Source: Leuctra nigra
Lineage: Eukaryota; Arthropoda; Insecta; Plecoptera; Leuctridae
Assembly: GCA_934045905.1 (NCBI GenBank)
Contig: OW203768.1
Location: 9,700,316-9,764,315 of the forward strand
Reading direction: 5' to 3'
Length of the DNA: 64,000 nucleotides
In this document: one piece after another, positions 1 through 13,169 of the stretch
Layout: the number at the start of each line of letters is the position of its first letter
Position numbering within the stretch: position 1 is the stretch's first letter
Notes under the pieces: model-generated
Seen by the model: the letters and a program-made list of their open reading frames with translations, nothing else
What the model was told of the DNA's origin: nothing
The model's database searches: none
Made by a program: the position numbers and the translations under genes

Positions 1-3000
1 GAGACACCTAAAACGTCGCAAATTAAGACACTAAAAAGTAAAAATACTCTTCTGGATTGAAAGAGATTAAAAAGACGTTTTAGTTTAAAAATATAAGAAA
101 TCAATACTGTTAAAATAGTTCACCAGCCCAATTAATATTGAACTATTACACGTATAAAACATATTGGTATGTACTATTCTGAAAGCACGATCTTCGTGTT
201 AATGTATCCGGGGTGTCAGAAACACGTTCGAACAATCACATATGAATTATTAATGTGATATCAATTCCAATATGTATCATTAGAATCCTGTCTGTTTTTT
301 ACCCCGCCGTTGGAACGTATGATTTGCAAACACAAAGCTGAATGCATTCGCTGCATAAGTGTCGCTGCAATTAGGAACTTAATGATATCGTTGATTAATG
401 TAATTATGATTCATGTTTTTAGAGGAAATAAATTTTTAATGTTAACATGTGTTTCGAAAGGTGGCTTGTATTTTATAGTAGTTGCTCACACTTAAATAAA
501 ATATTAAAATGTACCTATCATGATTTTGAATTAAAAGAGCAAGTTTTTTATAACATTTTGCTATAGCTCAATTTTGAAGCTTTGTGTTTTTCAGTACTGA
601 AATAGCAAATTTAAATAAATGTATTAATTAATTGATTTTCATCAACTGGCAGCACAATGCATTACAGAAAATCTAGATCAAAAACTTTAGATCTCTCTTG
701 AATATCCATATCATATAGATCATAGGCGTATTACTTTTCGGTAGATGCTTAAAAAAAAAAACTTCATTTTCATTCCACTAATATGTAAATATCTTCCCTG
801 CCTCGTTCTTTATTTCTTAGAAATATTGACAACAATCGAATGCCTGGGTGTGATTCGAACCCATGTGCCACAGAAGAAACCTACATCTTATTCTAATGAA
901 CTTAATAAAAAAACTAATTTGCATATCCCACTGCACAGGTTTTATCATTATTATTTTTGCTTTGTTCTACATACTGGAGTAACTTCACAAGAATAATTTC
1001 TTTGCCCTTGTTAATCTAAAACTATATTCCAATGTATGGAATAATTAATCAATTAATTACCTTAATTAATTGTAAGAAAAATATCTCTATTTTCATGCCT
1101 TTGCCTTCTAACATTATTTTAGATGCTGTAAACTATAAAGAAATTATAAATGATTGCCAAAAAGTCAAGTCCAGAAACATGAAAGCGTATATTTCATGTT
1201 GAAGTGAAGGCAGGTGTTTTGTATGCAGTAATTAGGCCTTCTTTAAGTGACTTGGATGGATTACACTATAAATTGCGCTCTGCAAGTAGGTACCGACATG
1301 ATACCAGTTATCTGAGTAGGTACATTGACAATTTATCTTGGTCAATTGATTTCTAAGACTGAATTACTGGAATCAATTTTTGAATCAAGACTTAAGATCG
1401 AGTTTTGTGCCAACTTTTAACTAATAAATTATAACATGTTTTGAGCGAAATTCTTCGTGTTTATGTTTTCACTCCTTATTTTATTTCAATTACTGTTTTC
1501 ACTTATAGTTGTCCTGTTCCTGTGTTTGCATTTGATTTGATTTATGTAATTTACACACATTCTTTTTTAATCGTAGACAAATTGTCCAATTTATGATCTC
1601 ATTTTTTTACATTTGCTCCAAATCAAAATACAATCTTATTATTCCATATTATTTCAAATAGAATTTTCATTTATTTTCATCTATTTTAGGAGAAGACGAG
1701 AAAAATGTGCTAGGATTACTTTTGAATGTCAAATCTTCAAACACAATTCGACTGAATTTTGAAAGCAAACCAATTGTTTTGTATACTTAACTTAAAAACA
1801 TTGAACACTTTAGAGATACTATAAAAATATAAAACCAAACAATCAGTGAAAGGTGACTCAGATTAAAACCGATTAAGAAATCCCCTTCACACTTTCATCT
1901 ATCTAAAAAAATCAATCATCTCCTAAACGTCATCGAAAGAATCAATTAGTATTGACTTATTACCTTGTTAACACATGTGTAAGGCATAATTGAATTTCAA
2001 GTGTGTGCGTCTATAATTATGAGCGTATAGACTCCTAAGACTCCAGCCAAGTTGAAAGGTTAAGTTGTAATTATAGTTGTAGAGCGGCGTACTTTAATAT
2101 CTCATGACGATGGATAATAGAATCGTCCGATCTGTAATTACTGGCTTGATCGGTTGTTTAGGAGCCAGAGCTTCCCACCAGCCAAGTGGTTTGTCAATTA
2201 TTTATTAGCTTGCAATTGATATATAAGGTTTTGTAGGTTCGTTCAGGAATTGAAATACCGTTTTGTTTTATGGATTGCATGCTTTTGCAAATCGGAGGTC
2301 ATTCTTTGCAGAGCTTTCAGTAATCAAATTAAGAAAAGTGTTTTTCTGTCATGAATGCTCTGCTGGAAAGGTGAACTAAACATAGGAAAACGCATAGTTT
2401 TAATTTGAAATGCATTCACAATCAAGCGCTTAAATTGTCTCCCATACCTATAAAAGATTTTGTGTTTCAAGAAGGTAGGTAGATCTTGAAATAATCATGT
2501 TTTCAATTTGTAATTTTTTGACAGTTAAGGTTATCTCCATTTTACAACTTTATATGCCCTTTTTATCTACAATAAACAGATAAAACATCGAATTCCTGTC
2601 AAAATTTTAGAATGTTCATTGAAACCCTTGTACTTGATTCCCAAGCCAACAAAACCTATCACTTTTCAACTCTAATCCAATCCGCCATCATCTAAAAACC
2701 TCCATTTCCATTTCACTTCCCATCGGATCCCACGGCGTGCCACAAGGCTGTGCGATAGGTCCCACATCTTGCAAGTCATTCAATGGCCGCCACCGTCTAC
2801 CAGCACACAGCACCGAGACGGCTATAAACTTAGGCCCTCACCAACCGAAACGAATCACCAATTCGTCACCGATTCGTGGTCACATGACCCGCTGTGACCA
2901 ATCGTCTACCAATCACTCTTCGCTCTGGCTACTGGAAGTTTCGTCGAAACACGATTTTTCATCTTGGAACTTTGTAGTGTGTTTTTTTTTATTTCGTCTT

Positions 3001-3625
3001 CACGATGTGATGTTTTTTGATGGAAGCGAAAAAGCGGCGGCACCGAAGGAAATTGGTAATTGCACCTCTGAGCTGTTACTCTATAAAATACGTTCAGACA
3101 TGGCCCGACGTCTTTTTGTTATTAGGTTTTAAATAGATTTTAATAGTAATTTTCTTTTTCGGTGAACATGTTTGACTTGGGTACGGGATTTATGACATTC
3201 TGAAAGTAACATTTTGTTTATACTTTGAATGATAATTTAATTAGGATTTTTTTTAATTTGACGTTTCAGAAGCTTTGTAGCGGACAATTTTAATTTTGAA
3301 CTTTCTGAAATTATAATATAGTTTCATCATTAGCCACACGAACAATTTATAATTTCAATTAATATGATATTGTATATATTACAAATTCAAAAAGAATGAT
3401 ATTATTTCACGAATTCTAATATCATACGAATCGCGTGGATAAAAATAATTAAACAGAAAACAGGCCCAAGAAAACCAAATAAACATACAGGAAGTGTACG
3501 CATTTCTACTCTTTTTAGTGCGTGAGATGTCAATACACGCACAAACAAATGAAAACCCCAGACACACAGAAATCCCAAATAACTGTAAAATAAGCCAACG
3601 TCTCATTGTTCAAACCCCGAAACGA

Positions 3626-3647
3626 CCCCCCCCCCCCCCCCCCCCCC
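3626..3647. repeat. Poly-C tract, 22 bp
   Basis: An uninterrupted run of 22 C lies in AT-rich Dll intron 2. The length is as assembled; such tracts are error-prone. Confidence 0.95.
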
Positions 3648-5162
3648 TACTTTCTTCGTAACGCATGAGTTTTGTAACTATTTCGGTGACACTCTAGTAG
3701 AGTTTTCGCGTGTGAACATTTTCGAACGTTTCGGTTTGAAAAGTAGGAAGGCAGTGCACGCGTAACGTTTTTCCTTGATGTCATTTAGTTTCGGGCCAAT
3801 GTAACTGTAGCTTGCAAGTAATTGTGATGGCAGAAACACGAAACTATCGTGATGGTCTCAAAACGAACTTATATAATGTTGTCTACATGTTGTGGATGTA
3901 ATATATTTTAGGAAGAAAGTTGATTTGAAAATTGATGTTTGTTTTAGAAGTTTCTTCGTTTTGTTTTTGTTTTCTCTGCTGGAAATGACATGGATTGGAA
4001 TAGCGTAAAGATTTGTCGGAATGAAAAACTAACAATTTGTATCAATTTCTTTTCGATTACCCAGACAGTTTGATTGATTCTTGTTATTGAATAAGTACCT
4101 AATGGTGAAACGCTTTCTTTTATTGACAGTTTTTGATTCATGAAAGAAAGATTTATAACTTTATCATGTCAGCGCCGTTCTAAACAAGCGAAAAACTTGC
4201 ATTTAAAACTCTCTTCTATAAGGAAATAAGATGATACCACAATATTTTCAAACCTTTGGATCTCAACACCCAAACAATTCATGAAGATACAACAATTATA
4301 AACTAGAAAATACAAATTGATCATGCCAATTTAGTTGGATAAAATTCTTTTTCGGTTACTTTAAAATCTTTTAGGAAATATACAATTTCTAATTCACAAA
4401 TTCAGCACAAATAATAAATTCCCTTCAAAAATATTAATCCAGATATACGAAAATTTTTCTGATAAATTTGTAAAAATTTCAACAATGTCAGTCGAATAAG
4501 TACAAATGAATATGCCACCACTTTTGTTAGTCAAATCACTTTGATGCCTATACTTAAAAAATAACTTTAGAAACAAAATTTGTAATTTTTTACTAGCTGA
4601 AATCTTAATTATCATTTTAAAAAAAAATCCAAACTGAATCCAGACGTCAATTTTCCCCCTGAACTCTTCATAAACCCATCAACAGCTCGTGTACAGATTT
4701 CATTGTTCACTTATTACCAGTAAGTAGGTGTTTAACGTATATGTAATGTATTACCCAGCAGGTCTATTGTGCTGCTTATCTGCGATCTGATATATCATGA
4801 GCAGGCTATTGGAACGAGCGAGGGGGTGTCAAACCACGGAGAGAAGCGACGCAATGATAGTTAATAGAAAATTTATGACCCGTGGGGAGCTGGGGTTAGG
4901 TTATGAACTTAATTAGCTGGTGGTATAGAGAATATGAGGCTCTCTCTCTCCCCTCTCTCTCTTTGGATCGAGAGATTTCAGTATTAATGTGACGTAAGTG
5001 TGGACGAAAGGATGAAAGTTGTCTTGGCATACCAATAGGTCTGTCGTTGTACGGATTGTCATGAGGTTTGCAAAATGTCTTTTTTTACGTCTAAAAACGT
5101 TTTAGAGTCCTGGGGACCGCTATGGAAACTGACGGATTGTGTAAAATTTTCCCAAAATACCT

Positions 5163-5426
5163 AAGTCTCCCCAAGGCTCATTATTTACACCACTGTTATG
5201 CAGCTTTGGGAGGTAGTTTTGATACCCATTTTCTTGTAAACTATTGAAAAATTGTAAGAAATATTTGAAAAAAAATTATATTTTTTTCATGATATGTGAA
5301 AAATATATCTATATATTTTTTTTAGATATTTCTTGAATTTTCTCAATAGTTACGAGAAAATGAGTATCAAAATTACCTCCCAAAGTTGCATAACAGTGGA
5401 GTAAATAATGAGCCTTGAGGTGACTT
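5163..5426. mobile_element. Foldback MITE
   Basis: Two imperfect inverted arms of about 100 bp (about 5163-5266 and 5325-5426) flank an AT-only centre. Each arm contains GGCTCATTATTTAC and CACTGTTATGCA, then CTTTGGGAGGTA and CATTTTCT, in mirrored order. The arms differ at roughly one base in ten, so this is an old insertion. It has no coding capacity. The superfamily is not clear, since the ends carry no diagnostic sequence. Confidence 0.8.
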
Positions 5427-5739
5427 TAACTGTATATAACCTCCAATAAAGAGTGAAAATCCCTTGTCAAATTCAAATATACTCTTCTCTCTATCCTTAT
5501 CACCCTCCGTGTTTCTCAGGATTAAAATATTATAATAATATTTATGTGCTCATGAAAAGATAATAATTATGCTACATGTCCATACATCAAGTTCGAACAA
5601 TTGTGAGTGACAAATGTTAGAAATCGCGATACTTCACATGCGAGTTACGAACTTACGATTACCTAACCTCAAAAGATAATCATGATTCAAATTATCTCTT
5701 CTTACGACGTCCAAGAATATATTTGATTGTTTTTCTTAC

Positions 5740-5921
5740 CTGAGTCTGAGTTAGGCCTAGACTTGCAGCGAGTTCGGCCCGCTCTGGTAACGCCAAATAT
5801 TGTGTTCTCTGGAATCTTCTATTGAGCTGTTGCAATTGAAGACTGGAGTATATCGTTCGTGGTTTCCTCATCTTCTTCCCCTTGCCGTTGACGCGTAACG
5901 TACCGTCGTCACCACATTTGT
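5740..5921 (-). CDS. Dll: Distal-less exon 2, homeodomain residues 1-44
   Basis: This 182-nt exon has an acceptor reading TTTGATTTGCAG, so it starts at 5921, and a CAG|GTAAG donor, so it ends at 5740. It translates through [10 protein letters not shown] into the homeodomain: [17 protein letters not shown], then [20 protein letters not shown], then TQTQ. The N-terminal arm Arg5, core residues Leu16, Phe20 and Tyr25, and helices 1 and 2 are intact. The exon ends exactly after residue Gln44. Known Dll and vertebrate Dlx genes have an intron at this point, before the VKIWFQNRR recognition helix, so helix 3 with Trp48, Gln50 and Asn51 lies in the next exon. I looked for that helix on the minus strand in 1-5739 and did not find it. 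The gene is therefore cut by the window edge, not broken. Confidence 0.97.
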
Positions 5922-7747
5922 CTGCAAATCAAACACACGGATTAGTATCATTCGAATTGATATCGTCGTCAGCGCTATTTCGTTCCAAATGTGATTCAAA
6001 TTTGAATAAGACAGCGTTCGATTTGTGTCAACTAATTTTGTTCGATTTTTTAATCTTGCAGGCAGTGTTCGATTCATCATCTGTCTAAATTACAAACCTT
6101 TCATAAGTGTCTAGATTATAAAAATTATATATTTTATTCGAAATCGACACTAAAGCTTTTGTAACATCTCTAATTACCAAGTACAAAATTATTTGAATGA
6201 ATTCTACTTCAAAACAAAGTGTGTGAAAATGCAGTATAGGTTATAGAGTATACTGACTGCATTCAATTTAATTATGCAGTCCATCATTGAACATTATGTT
6301 TGCCGTTACGTTATCTTCCACAAATTCTCTCAGTTTTTAAGTGCATTTATTACTTATTCATCTTGATTGAAATTATATTGTCACAATCATCGTTCTTGTC
6401 TGTATTAAGTAAACACGTCCCCTATGCGGATGCAATTTATAGTTGCAACTTACTTCAATTTTATATCGGGTCTCACATCTCACATATCTGATTCCAAAGG
6501 CTGATTGAAGTTGACATCATTTACTATATTGGCTATTTATTTGATGCGGGTTTTATCCAATACAATGCAATTAAGTACGCATTTTTGTTGTTAGACCACC
6601 TATTAAAACACGCACATCAAAGGTATAGGTTACTAATAAATTGACATCGTATCTTTTGTTTAGTTCATACTAGAAATACGCTTTTGTGATGCATGTAAGA
6701 CCATGATCATGGCTTTTCTTTCATATTTTAAAGCGGGTTGTAGTAAACTATAAATCACAATTCCGGTGAAACCAATAGACCGATCACCGATATTTCTAGA
6801 AATCAATAGATAAACGAAGAGGATAGTAATTAATATATTGTAAAAAAAATTGGTCTGATACGTTTAACTTATAATGAAAAACACCCAAAAAGAGATTCCA
6901 GCCAACATTTACGCTCCGCCCGCTATGACAAGCTTATACGAACAGTTTTGTTTATGATATCTTGAGACTGCTATTTAGCATTACCTATACACTGTGTCTC
7001 GTGTTCTAAGTAAATCATTGAATTTTCTTGTCTGAGAATTTTTCCAGAACAAAATGAATATAATTATTTTGACGTCCATTGCTACTATGTCTGAAGTTGA
7101 GTAATTTTCACTAACATTATGCTTTCAAATATTTGTACATCTGACATCAAATGACTCATTTTTATACAAATCTGAATGAAGTTCATTAATTTTCATTGTC
7201 ATTTAGAAAGAAAAACTCGAACATATTTCTATGTTTGTCATCCGATCGTTTTGTAATTCCCGATGAATGAATGCACATGTGCAAGGTTATCTAACAATAA
7301 TATCGTCCTACAAAGAACGATGTTGGGTACAAATCGAACGAACAATTGCGTTTCCAGTTGGCGTGAGGTGCGGCTGAGCTTCCCCGATGCACTCATCCGC
7401 AACAATCGAAACAAAACTGCCCGCCATTGTTGAACTAAACAGTGGTTGTCATGGTAACATATTGTTGCGTCACTGCAGCATGTTCATGGCCTATTTTGTG
7501 AGCTGTGGTGGGGTTTTAGACAGTAATGTGTGTTGACAAAGTTTTGATGGTGTGTAGTAATTTTATTCTCGGATTGTTTAGAAAGAACGTGTGATTTTTA
7601 GACGCATTTTGACATCGAAGTGTGGACACGTTTCAATGTAAAGTGTGTAAAACTTTGTTTAATGTGTTTTAAAGAGTAACACCTTATTCTTTGACAATGT
7701 GTGATCAAATTCATAAAGAGAGTCTCTTATTTTTTCATAGATTCTCA

Positions 7748-7863
7748 GGGGCCCAATTTTAGGTATCTTTAAAAATCTCAATTCGTCTGGAATCCAATTC
7801 CAACTGTGAATCGGAATCCAGCAGAATCGGGAATTTTAAAGTTATAGAATAGGACCCCCAGGA
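7748..7863. mobile_element. MITE, CCCGATT family, copy 1
   Basis: A 116-bp element with inverted ends: one side starts GGGGCCCAATTTTAGG, the other ends AATTTTAAAGTTATAGAATAG followed by GACCCCC. It contains GAATCGGGAATTTTAAAG. A second copy is at 56003-56118. It lies in Dll intron 1, directly before a SINE. Confidence 0.7.
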
Positions 7864-7944
7864 AAGTTACCGAAACGTTTAAATAAATAATTGAAGTCAA
7901 CACGTATTTCTGTTTTCCATTGATCAGTACTTTGTTATTATGGA

Positions 7945-8211
7945 ACATGATGCAACGTGGCTCAGGCAATGACTCTGAACTTGCACTTCGGTGGACCCGG
8001 GTTCGATTCCAGCAGTCGAATTCCTCTAACTGACTGTTTTTCTTTCGTGTTTCCCCTCACCTAGAGGAAAATGCTGGGATTGTTCTCTACTAATTGCCAC
8101 GACTGCCTCCTTCTCACCATACATCCTTGTTCACCATCTCACTTTCATCATCATAATCCCTCGCCATTAGCCAAGTTGCAGATCAGAGCGACGTGAAATA
8201 AATATAAATCT
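7945..8211 (+). mobile_element. tRNA-derived SINE, copy 1
   Basis: The head resembles a tRNA with an A-box-like GTGGCTCAGGCAATGAC and a canonical B box GGGTTCGATTCC. The body (AAATGCTGGGATTG, CTACTAATTGCCACGAC, TCATCATCATAATC) matches the minus-strand copy at 43226-43505. The tail is AAATAAATATAAATC. Non-autonomous and transcribed by RNA polymerase III in principle; retroposed by a LINE partner not seen here. It is older and more divergent than copy 2. Confidence 0.85.
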
Positions 8212-10206
8212 AAAGTTGCGCTTTTCTATTTTCTTATTTGATTGAAATCATGTAAAGTGCCTATGTCAGGACTTCTAAAATATATTTTAATAAACATAAT
8301 ACAATTTATAGGTACAACTTATTGTTATATTTCTTTAATTTTACAATGAACCACGGCAATAAACCGAATAACTCCGCTGTTGCTCCTTCATTGAAGAGTA
8401 CATTTCTGGGATTGTATGGCGACCATCATGGTTTTCGTATCTCAAAGATGAAGCGAAAACGATGTGTGATTCACACATTATAAGCAATTGTCCTTATTTA
8501 CGCAAATTTTGTAATAATCTCATCACTGAGATTAATTTAATTGTGAATTGAAACTGACATTGGAATTTCAGACATTATGCAGGGAAAAATATCTCATTCT
8601 CCTGCACATTTGAGTTTGTGCAAATTTACTCACTCCTGCTAAAACTTTAATGTGACAGTCAATAATTCAAAATACTATAGGTAAATAAATTCGAATCTGT
8701 TAACCAGAAGGGATGAAAACTCAACAGAATCACTACGTTTCTGTCTTTGAGTTGGTCGCCTGATTTCTTAGCATTGAGTCATACAAAAGACTGTCTCATA
8801 AGACTAATGTTAGTGAAGCAGGCAGCCAACACAACAACAAAATTATTATTTATATTTAAAACGCGAGACATAAAACACAAGAAAGTTACAACAAAAAGTC
8901 TAGAATATTTTTATTCATCCATTGTTTGGTCTAAATTAATTTCTGAGTACTCTACTATTTTAAAAACAAGCGTTACCGAGGTAGATTCCTTGGATCATTT
9001 CACAAGTTTCAACCCAGACAACATAGCTTTATCTTTGAAGACACAACAACTTCGCTCCACGGCCACCTGAAGACCAAGGCAGGGTATGGAGGTATCTAGA
9101 AGGCGTACCCACCAGACATGTTCGGATAAACCACGCAACTTTGATTCAATGTGGCACTGACTTGCTCTTGGGACCAACAAGTACAATCAGGACAAGTAAA
9201 ATGTGGCTTGTTAGGGAAAATATCGCGGAGGATGACTCATATATGGGGAATAGAATCTTTTCAAATGTTCATTTCTTTGAAAACTTTTAGTTGTCATATT
9301 GAACATTATCCATGATTGAATTCAGAGTTAACTTTTGACAAATTATTAGCAGTTACACCACCAAATACCAAGAATTGGAGCACATATTGTATTCCTTCTT
9401 CCATCAAGATTCGTTTCGTAACTTCAATCATTATTAATAAAATACTGTACCTAATTCTTAGTTTACGTTGTTATCGATTGTTATTTGTGTATATTAATTA
9501 AACCTTTTTTAAATTTCATATGTATTGTAAAATATGTGAAGATTAAAAGTCTTAGGCCATGGATTAAGTCAACAATTAATATTCTATCCAAATGGCGTGA
9601 TTTCAATTAAAAAGGCATAACATAGATTTTTGATAATTAATGTAGACCAATTAAAACCACAACAAAAATACTTATAATAATTTTAAATATCATATTAGTA
9701 TAAAAAATTAGGTAAATTAAGAAACATTTCCTATCATCTTAATTTATCTGTAAACATTTCTTAATTAATTAAAATATAAACACAGGATTTTAAACTAAGA
9801 TCCTATAACTTGGAGTCAACTTTAATTGGTATTTTTCAGTATATTTAAACACAATTTAAGATATTTTCATCGTCTACTGACTATACTTTATACATACTTT
9901 GAAACACCACGATGCTACAAACCGATAAAAAAATCTTTTTGCTATTAGCGTAGGTATCATAGTATCGGTAACAATAAGAATATAATATAAAAATATTGAA
10001 TAAATACATACCTACATCGTGTGCAAACAGTCTATAATAGCGCAAGCTTAATTAATAAATTGTTAACGGTCAGTTAGTAGTTAATTGAATTTGCTAACAG
10101 TACACTACAATCACGATTAATGTACTACGATATGAGATGGTGTTTCCATGCCTGAATTACACGGATCAACGTTTTGAATAACTCAAGATAACCTCAGAAG
10201 TACAAG

Positions 10207-10380
10207 GGCTGAAGTCCATTTGCGTTTTGCGTTGCACTTTTGGAATCATGTATCAAGCTAGCACAATTTCAATTTGAATGAAGCAATTATAGATCTCTTA
10301 CAAAATGACTGTTGTCACAAATATAATTGGTGAATAGCTTTTGAGCTCACCTCAAGAATCATTTAAATGGACTTCAAGCC
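10207..10380. mobile_element. MITE with AAGTCCATTT termini, copy 1
   Basis: A 174-bp element starts GGCTGAAGTCCATTT and ends with the inverse AAATGGACTTCAAGCC (one indel difference). Internal sequence TTGCACTTTTGGAAT and GAGCTCACCTCAAGAATC recurs in related copies near 37119-37272 and 61274-61464. It has no coding capacity. Confidence 0.75.
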
Positions 10381-12784
10381 TTCTACCCCCGAGTTTACAA
10401 AAACAGCAAGTATGAAAACAGTACTTTCATAATTTGAAGAACATAATGAGTGAAACTATGAAGTTGGTACCTATTTGAAGAATTTGGTTCCAGAATTGAG
10501 TGGCGATTCTAAAAATTGAACGTGTAATTTAGGCTTGGAAATTCAATTGAAACGCTTGAATAATCACACTATTACGACATTGGTATAACAATTACTTTTA
10601 AACGAGAATTATAAATTACTGATTTGTCTATCTCGAAATTCGTTTAGTCCCAATAAATTGTCAATTGGATAATTTGGTTCTAAATGAGGCATATCTTTAT
10701 GGTGCTAATTTGTTTGTTTTGGTGTAAAAGCGGTGTCAAGTTACTGGCGGTTATAAGGTAGGTAATTCCGAGGTCAGAAGTGGTTATTTATTGTTTGTTG
10801 TTGAAGATATACGGGTCATCAATGTGTGTTTATATTGTGAAGAATAGTACTTTGCTAAGGACGTTAATGCACTCTTAATTAGTAAACGGGTAATTTGATA
10901 ACCTAAGTTCAAATCTGGACAACACTCTTTGACACCTTTTTAAACATGTTTGTATTGACATTTTTAACAGGTTTATCATCACAATCATTATCCCCATTTA
11001 ACTTTATGCAGAACAGTTTGATATCAATACATTACTCATCTTTTAAGTGAATAAGAAAGATGGTTAGTGGTCGCTTTAAAATGCAACTAGCAAACAATCT
11101 TGGTCATTCTAATAAAGGAAACTTTTTAAAAAACTACCTTTGTTAGCTTCTACTCCTGCAATTATTGTCACTCAACATGTTTACAAAATATTTATAGATG
11201 CCATCAAATAAATTCTTTCGAAGTGTGGGTATCCATTCGACAAATCTTCCATGACTGACTTTAAAAATAACGTTACCAATTATCTTTATAAACTATCAAA
11301 ACGTTTAGTAACTCTTTCAAGTTGAATAAGTTCATGAGTCAATTGAGCTCTTGAATGGTGTTGTACGATGATAGTGTGTTTAGTGTTGCGGTGTTTACTT
11401 TCGGCAAGGAGTGAATGGCGGGAAAGAGTTTGGAGTGTTTGTTCAAATCAGAGAATGTAAATATTGAAACCCAAGACTCTTACAATAGGTGCTCATCCTA
11501 ATCCTACTTGAATAGAGAGAAGTCATCTGACAGGATCAATGTTTTTCAAGACTCAAGACTCAAGATAGAGACAAATTTACAAATTAAAACACTGACTGAC
11601 AAATAAGTGACACTAAAAGATTGATGAAGAATTTCGGTGAAAACACGATATATTTATTTGTTACAAGTTTGGCTCAGGTTTGATCTTGAAAACTGCTTTA
11701 AAATGATGCTGTGCATATCAGAATCACCCGATTTTTGCTTTGGACTAAACTAATCGCAAAAAACATTTAAAATAAGAAATGGGGAAGAAATTATGTGAAT
11801 TTCGTGAAATAAATGAGAAAAATTGGACCCCACGTTCAGAATTATAATCTTAAAAATATATTTCAATTAAATTTAGATATAAAGTATAATAAAATAGTCA
11901 TTATTAATTTTCGTATAATTTGCCAATTAATGTATGTGAGACGGAGGTTATTATTTGATATAAACTTGGATTATTTTGATTAACTTGAGTCAGTGATTAG
12001 AATCTATATGATCGATCATTCGACTGGTGAGCTGATACGCATCAAACTGCACTTCCTATTTACCTACTATCACCTAATTCATCTAGATACAGGAATTTGT
12101 TCATTCTCCGTGAAAAAAGCTAAGTAGGTACAGAATTCGCTATAAAATGTAAAGAGGCAAATTATTATTCATAATGCGAAAATGCCTCGATTGAAATTAG
12201 TTAATGAAAATAATTATATGCTTATTACTTAATTTATCTAGATTTGTTTCTGGTTTAAAATTTAAAAAAAATTTAACTATATAGTATTCACTGATAAATT
12301 GGTTATTACCAATTACTGATGTTATTTATTTTAAAGAGTTCATTGAGTCATATCTAATTGATAGGTAAGTATAGGTACCTATGCGGTCTATCCGACGGCA
12401 AAAATTTACCAACTAAAATCAATTGACGTTTACCTAATCAATAATTTTTAATATACTAAAAATATTTTCGATAATATCTACAAGTACGGTATAGAGTTTA
12501 TAAAAAGTCCAATGCACTAACTTGCATAATTCCAGTTCATAACGGATACTTCTTCATACCGATAAAAATTAATCAAAGATAAATATGTAAAATTCCCCCA
12601 AAAAATAATCACTCACAACTTTTTTATAGCCAAAATTTATCTTCTGTCACAAACCGGCAGCAGATTATTTTCAAAAACGTCACGAGTCAGAGCACCGGAC
12701 TAATTTGAAAAACATTTGAAAAACACACTTTGTCGTTCAAAATCAAATCACTAACCTCCCTAAATAATAACACTTGTTACTCAC

Positions 12785-13169
12785 CATCTTTCGGCGGCGA
12801 CGGGCACTGTGGCGCATACGATCCCAAATGATAACCAGTATAGCTATTCTGATGCATCGGTGGAAAATGATAAGCCCCTAACGCAGTCCTCGGACTCCCG
12901 AATCCCGATTCCGCATGCGGGCCACCCCCCGCCTGTCCCCCCTGATTAAAATGATGTCCAGGATGGTGGTGTTGCGAATACGCCACCGCCGCCCTAATCG
13001 GGTTGTACGTCACCCCATGCTGTTGTAACTCGATGAACGCGGATTTGTTCGCGGGAGTGTTCGTCGACGTCGTGCTGTTCGTCGACGTCGAGGTGTCTTG
13101 GTGTGACGTCGGTACGCCGATGCCGGTGAGGTGATGGTGATGATTGTGGTCGAGTTCGGACGCCGCCAT
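12785..13169 (-). CDS. Dll: Distal-less homeobox protein, coding exon 1 (N-terminal half)
   Basis: Dll is a nuclear homeodomain transcription factor that specifies distal appendage identity in arthropods. From the ATG at 13169-13167 this exon encodes 128 residues plus one base. Its order matches the Dll family: a His-rich start (HNHHHH), a Ser/Thr/Asn-rich linker, the conserved KSAFIELQQHG block, a His/Gly-rich stretch, then SGFGSPRTALG, FPPMHQNSYTGYHLGSYAP and SPPKD just before the intron. The exon ends ...AAA GAT G at 12785, followed on the minus strand by GTGAGT, a consensus donor. Joining to exon 2 (which begins AC) rebuilds an Asp codon in frame. I chose this ATG because it is the first in frame and has A at -3 and G at +4. 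The frame stays open for about 61 codons upstream without another ATG, so a longer N terminus made by upstream splicing is possible. Dll identity is very secure; the exact start is moderately so. Confidence 0.95.

Larger units (their letters stand above)
1..5739 (-). other. Dll: Dll intron 2 (partial)
   Basis: This is AT-rich sequence downstream of the homeobox splice donor. I see no exon encoding the missing helix 3, so the intron is at least 5.7 kb. It holds a 22-bp C run at 3626-3647, a short CT-rich microsatellite near 4940-4964, a TAATTA-rich patch at about 1040-1072 and the foldback element at 5163-5426. The longest open frame (2737-3132, plus strand) has low-complexity, stop-limited character and resembles no family I know. 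I treat it as chance. Confidence 0.8.
5922..12784 (-). other. Dll: Dll intron 1
   Basis: The 6.86-kb intron is bounded by GTGAGT at 12784-12779 and TTTGCAG ending at 5922. Within it are a MITE (7748-7863), a tRNA-derived SINE (7945-8211) and a second MITE type (10207-10380). The rest is AT-rich with many TAATTA-type cores and shows nothing codable. Long first introns in developmental homeobox genes often carry enhancers, but the sequence does not mark one clearly. Confidence 0.9.

Noticed and set aside
841..872. GGGTTCGAATCA B-box-like sequence on the minus strand
   Set aside because: No paired T stem, A box or acceptor stem; too little for a tRNA or SINE call.
2737..3132. 131-codon open frame on the plus strand in Dll intron 2
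   Set aside because: No recognisable domain, mixed low-complexity content, and it lies inside an intron of opposite strand. Probably chance.
1..5739. Search for the Dll helix 3 exon
   Set aside because: No minus-strand sequence encoding WFQNRR was found, so the third exon must lie outside the window.
8747..9070. 107-codon open frame in Dll intron 1
   Set aside because: Composition is unremarkable and no motif is seen; its codon use follows the AT-rich background.
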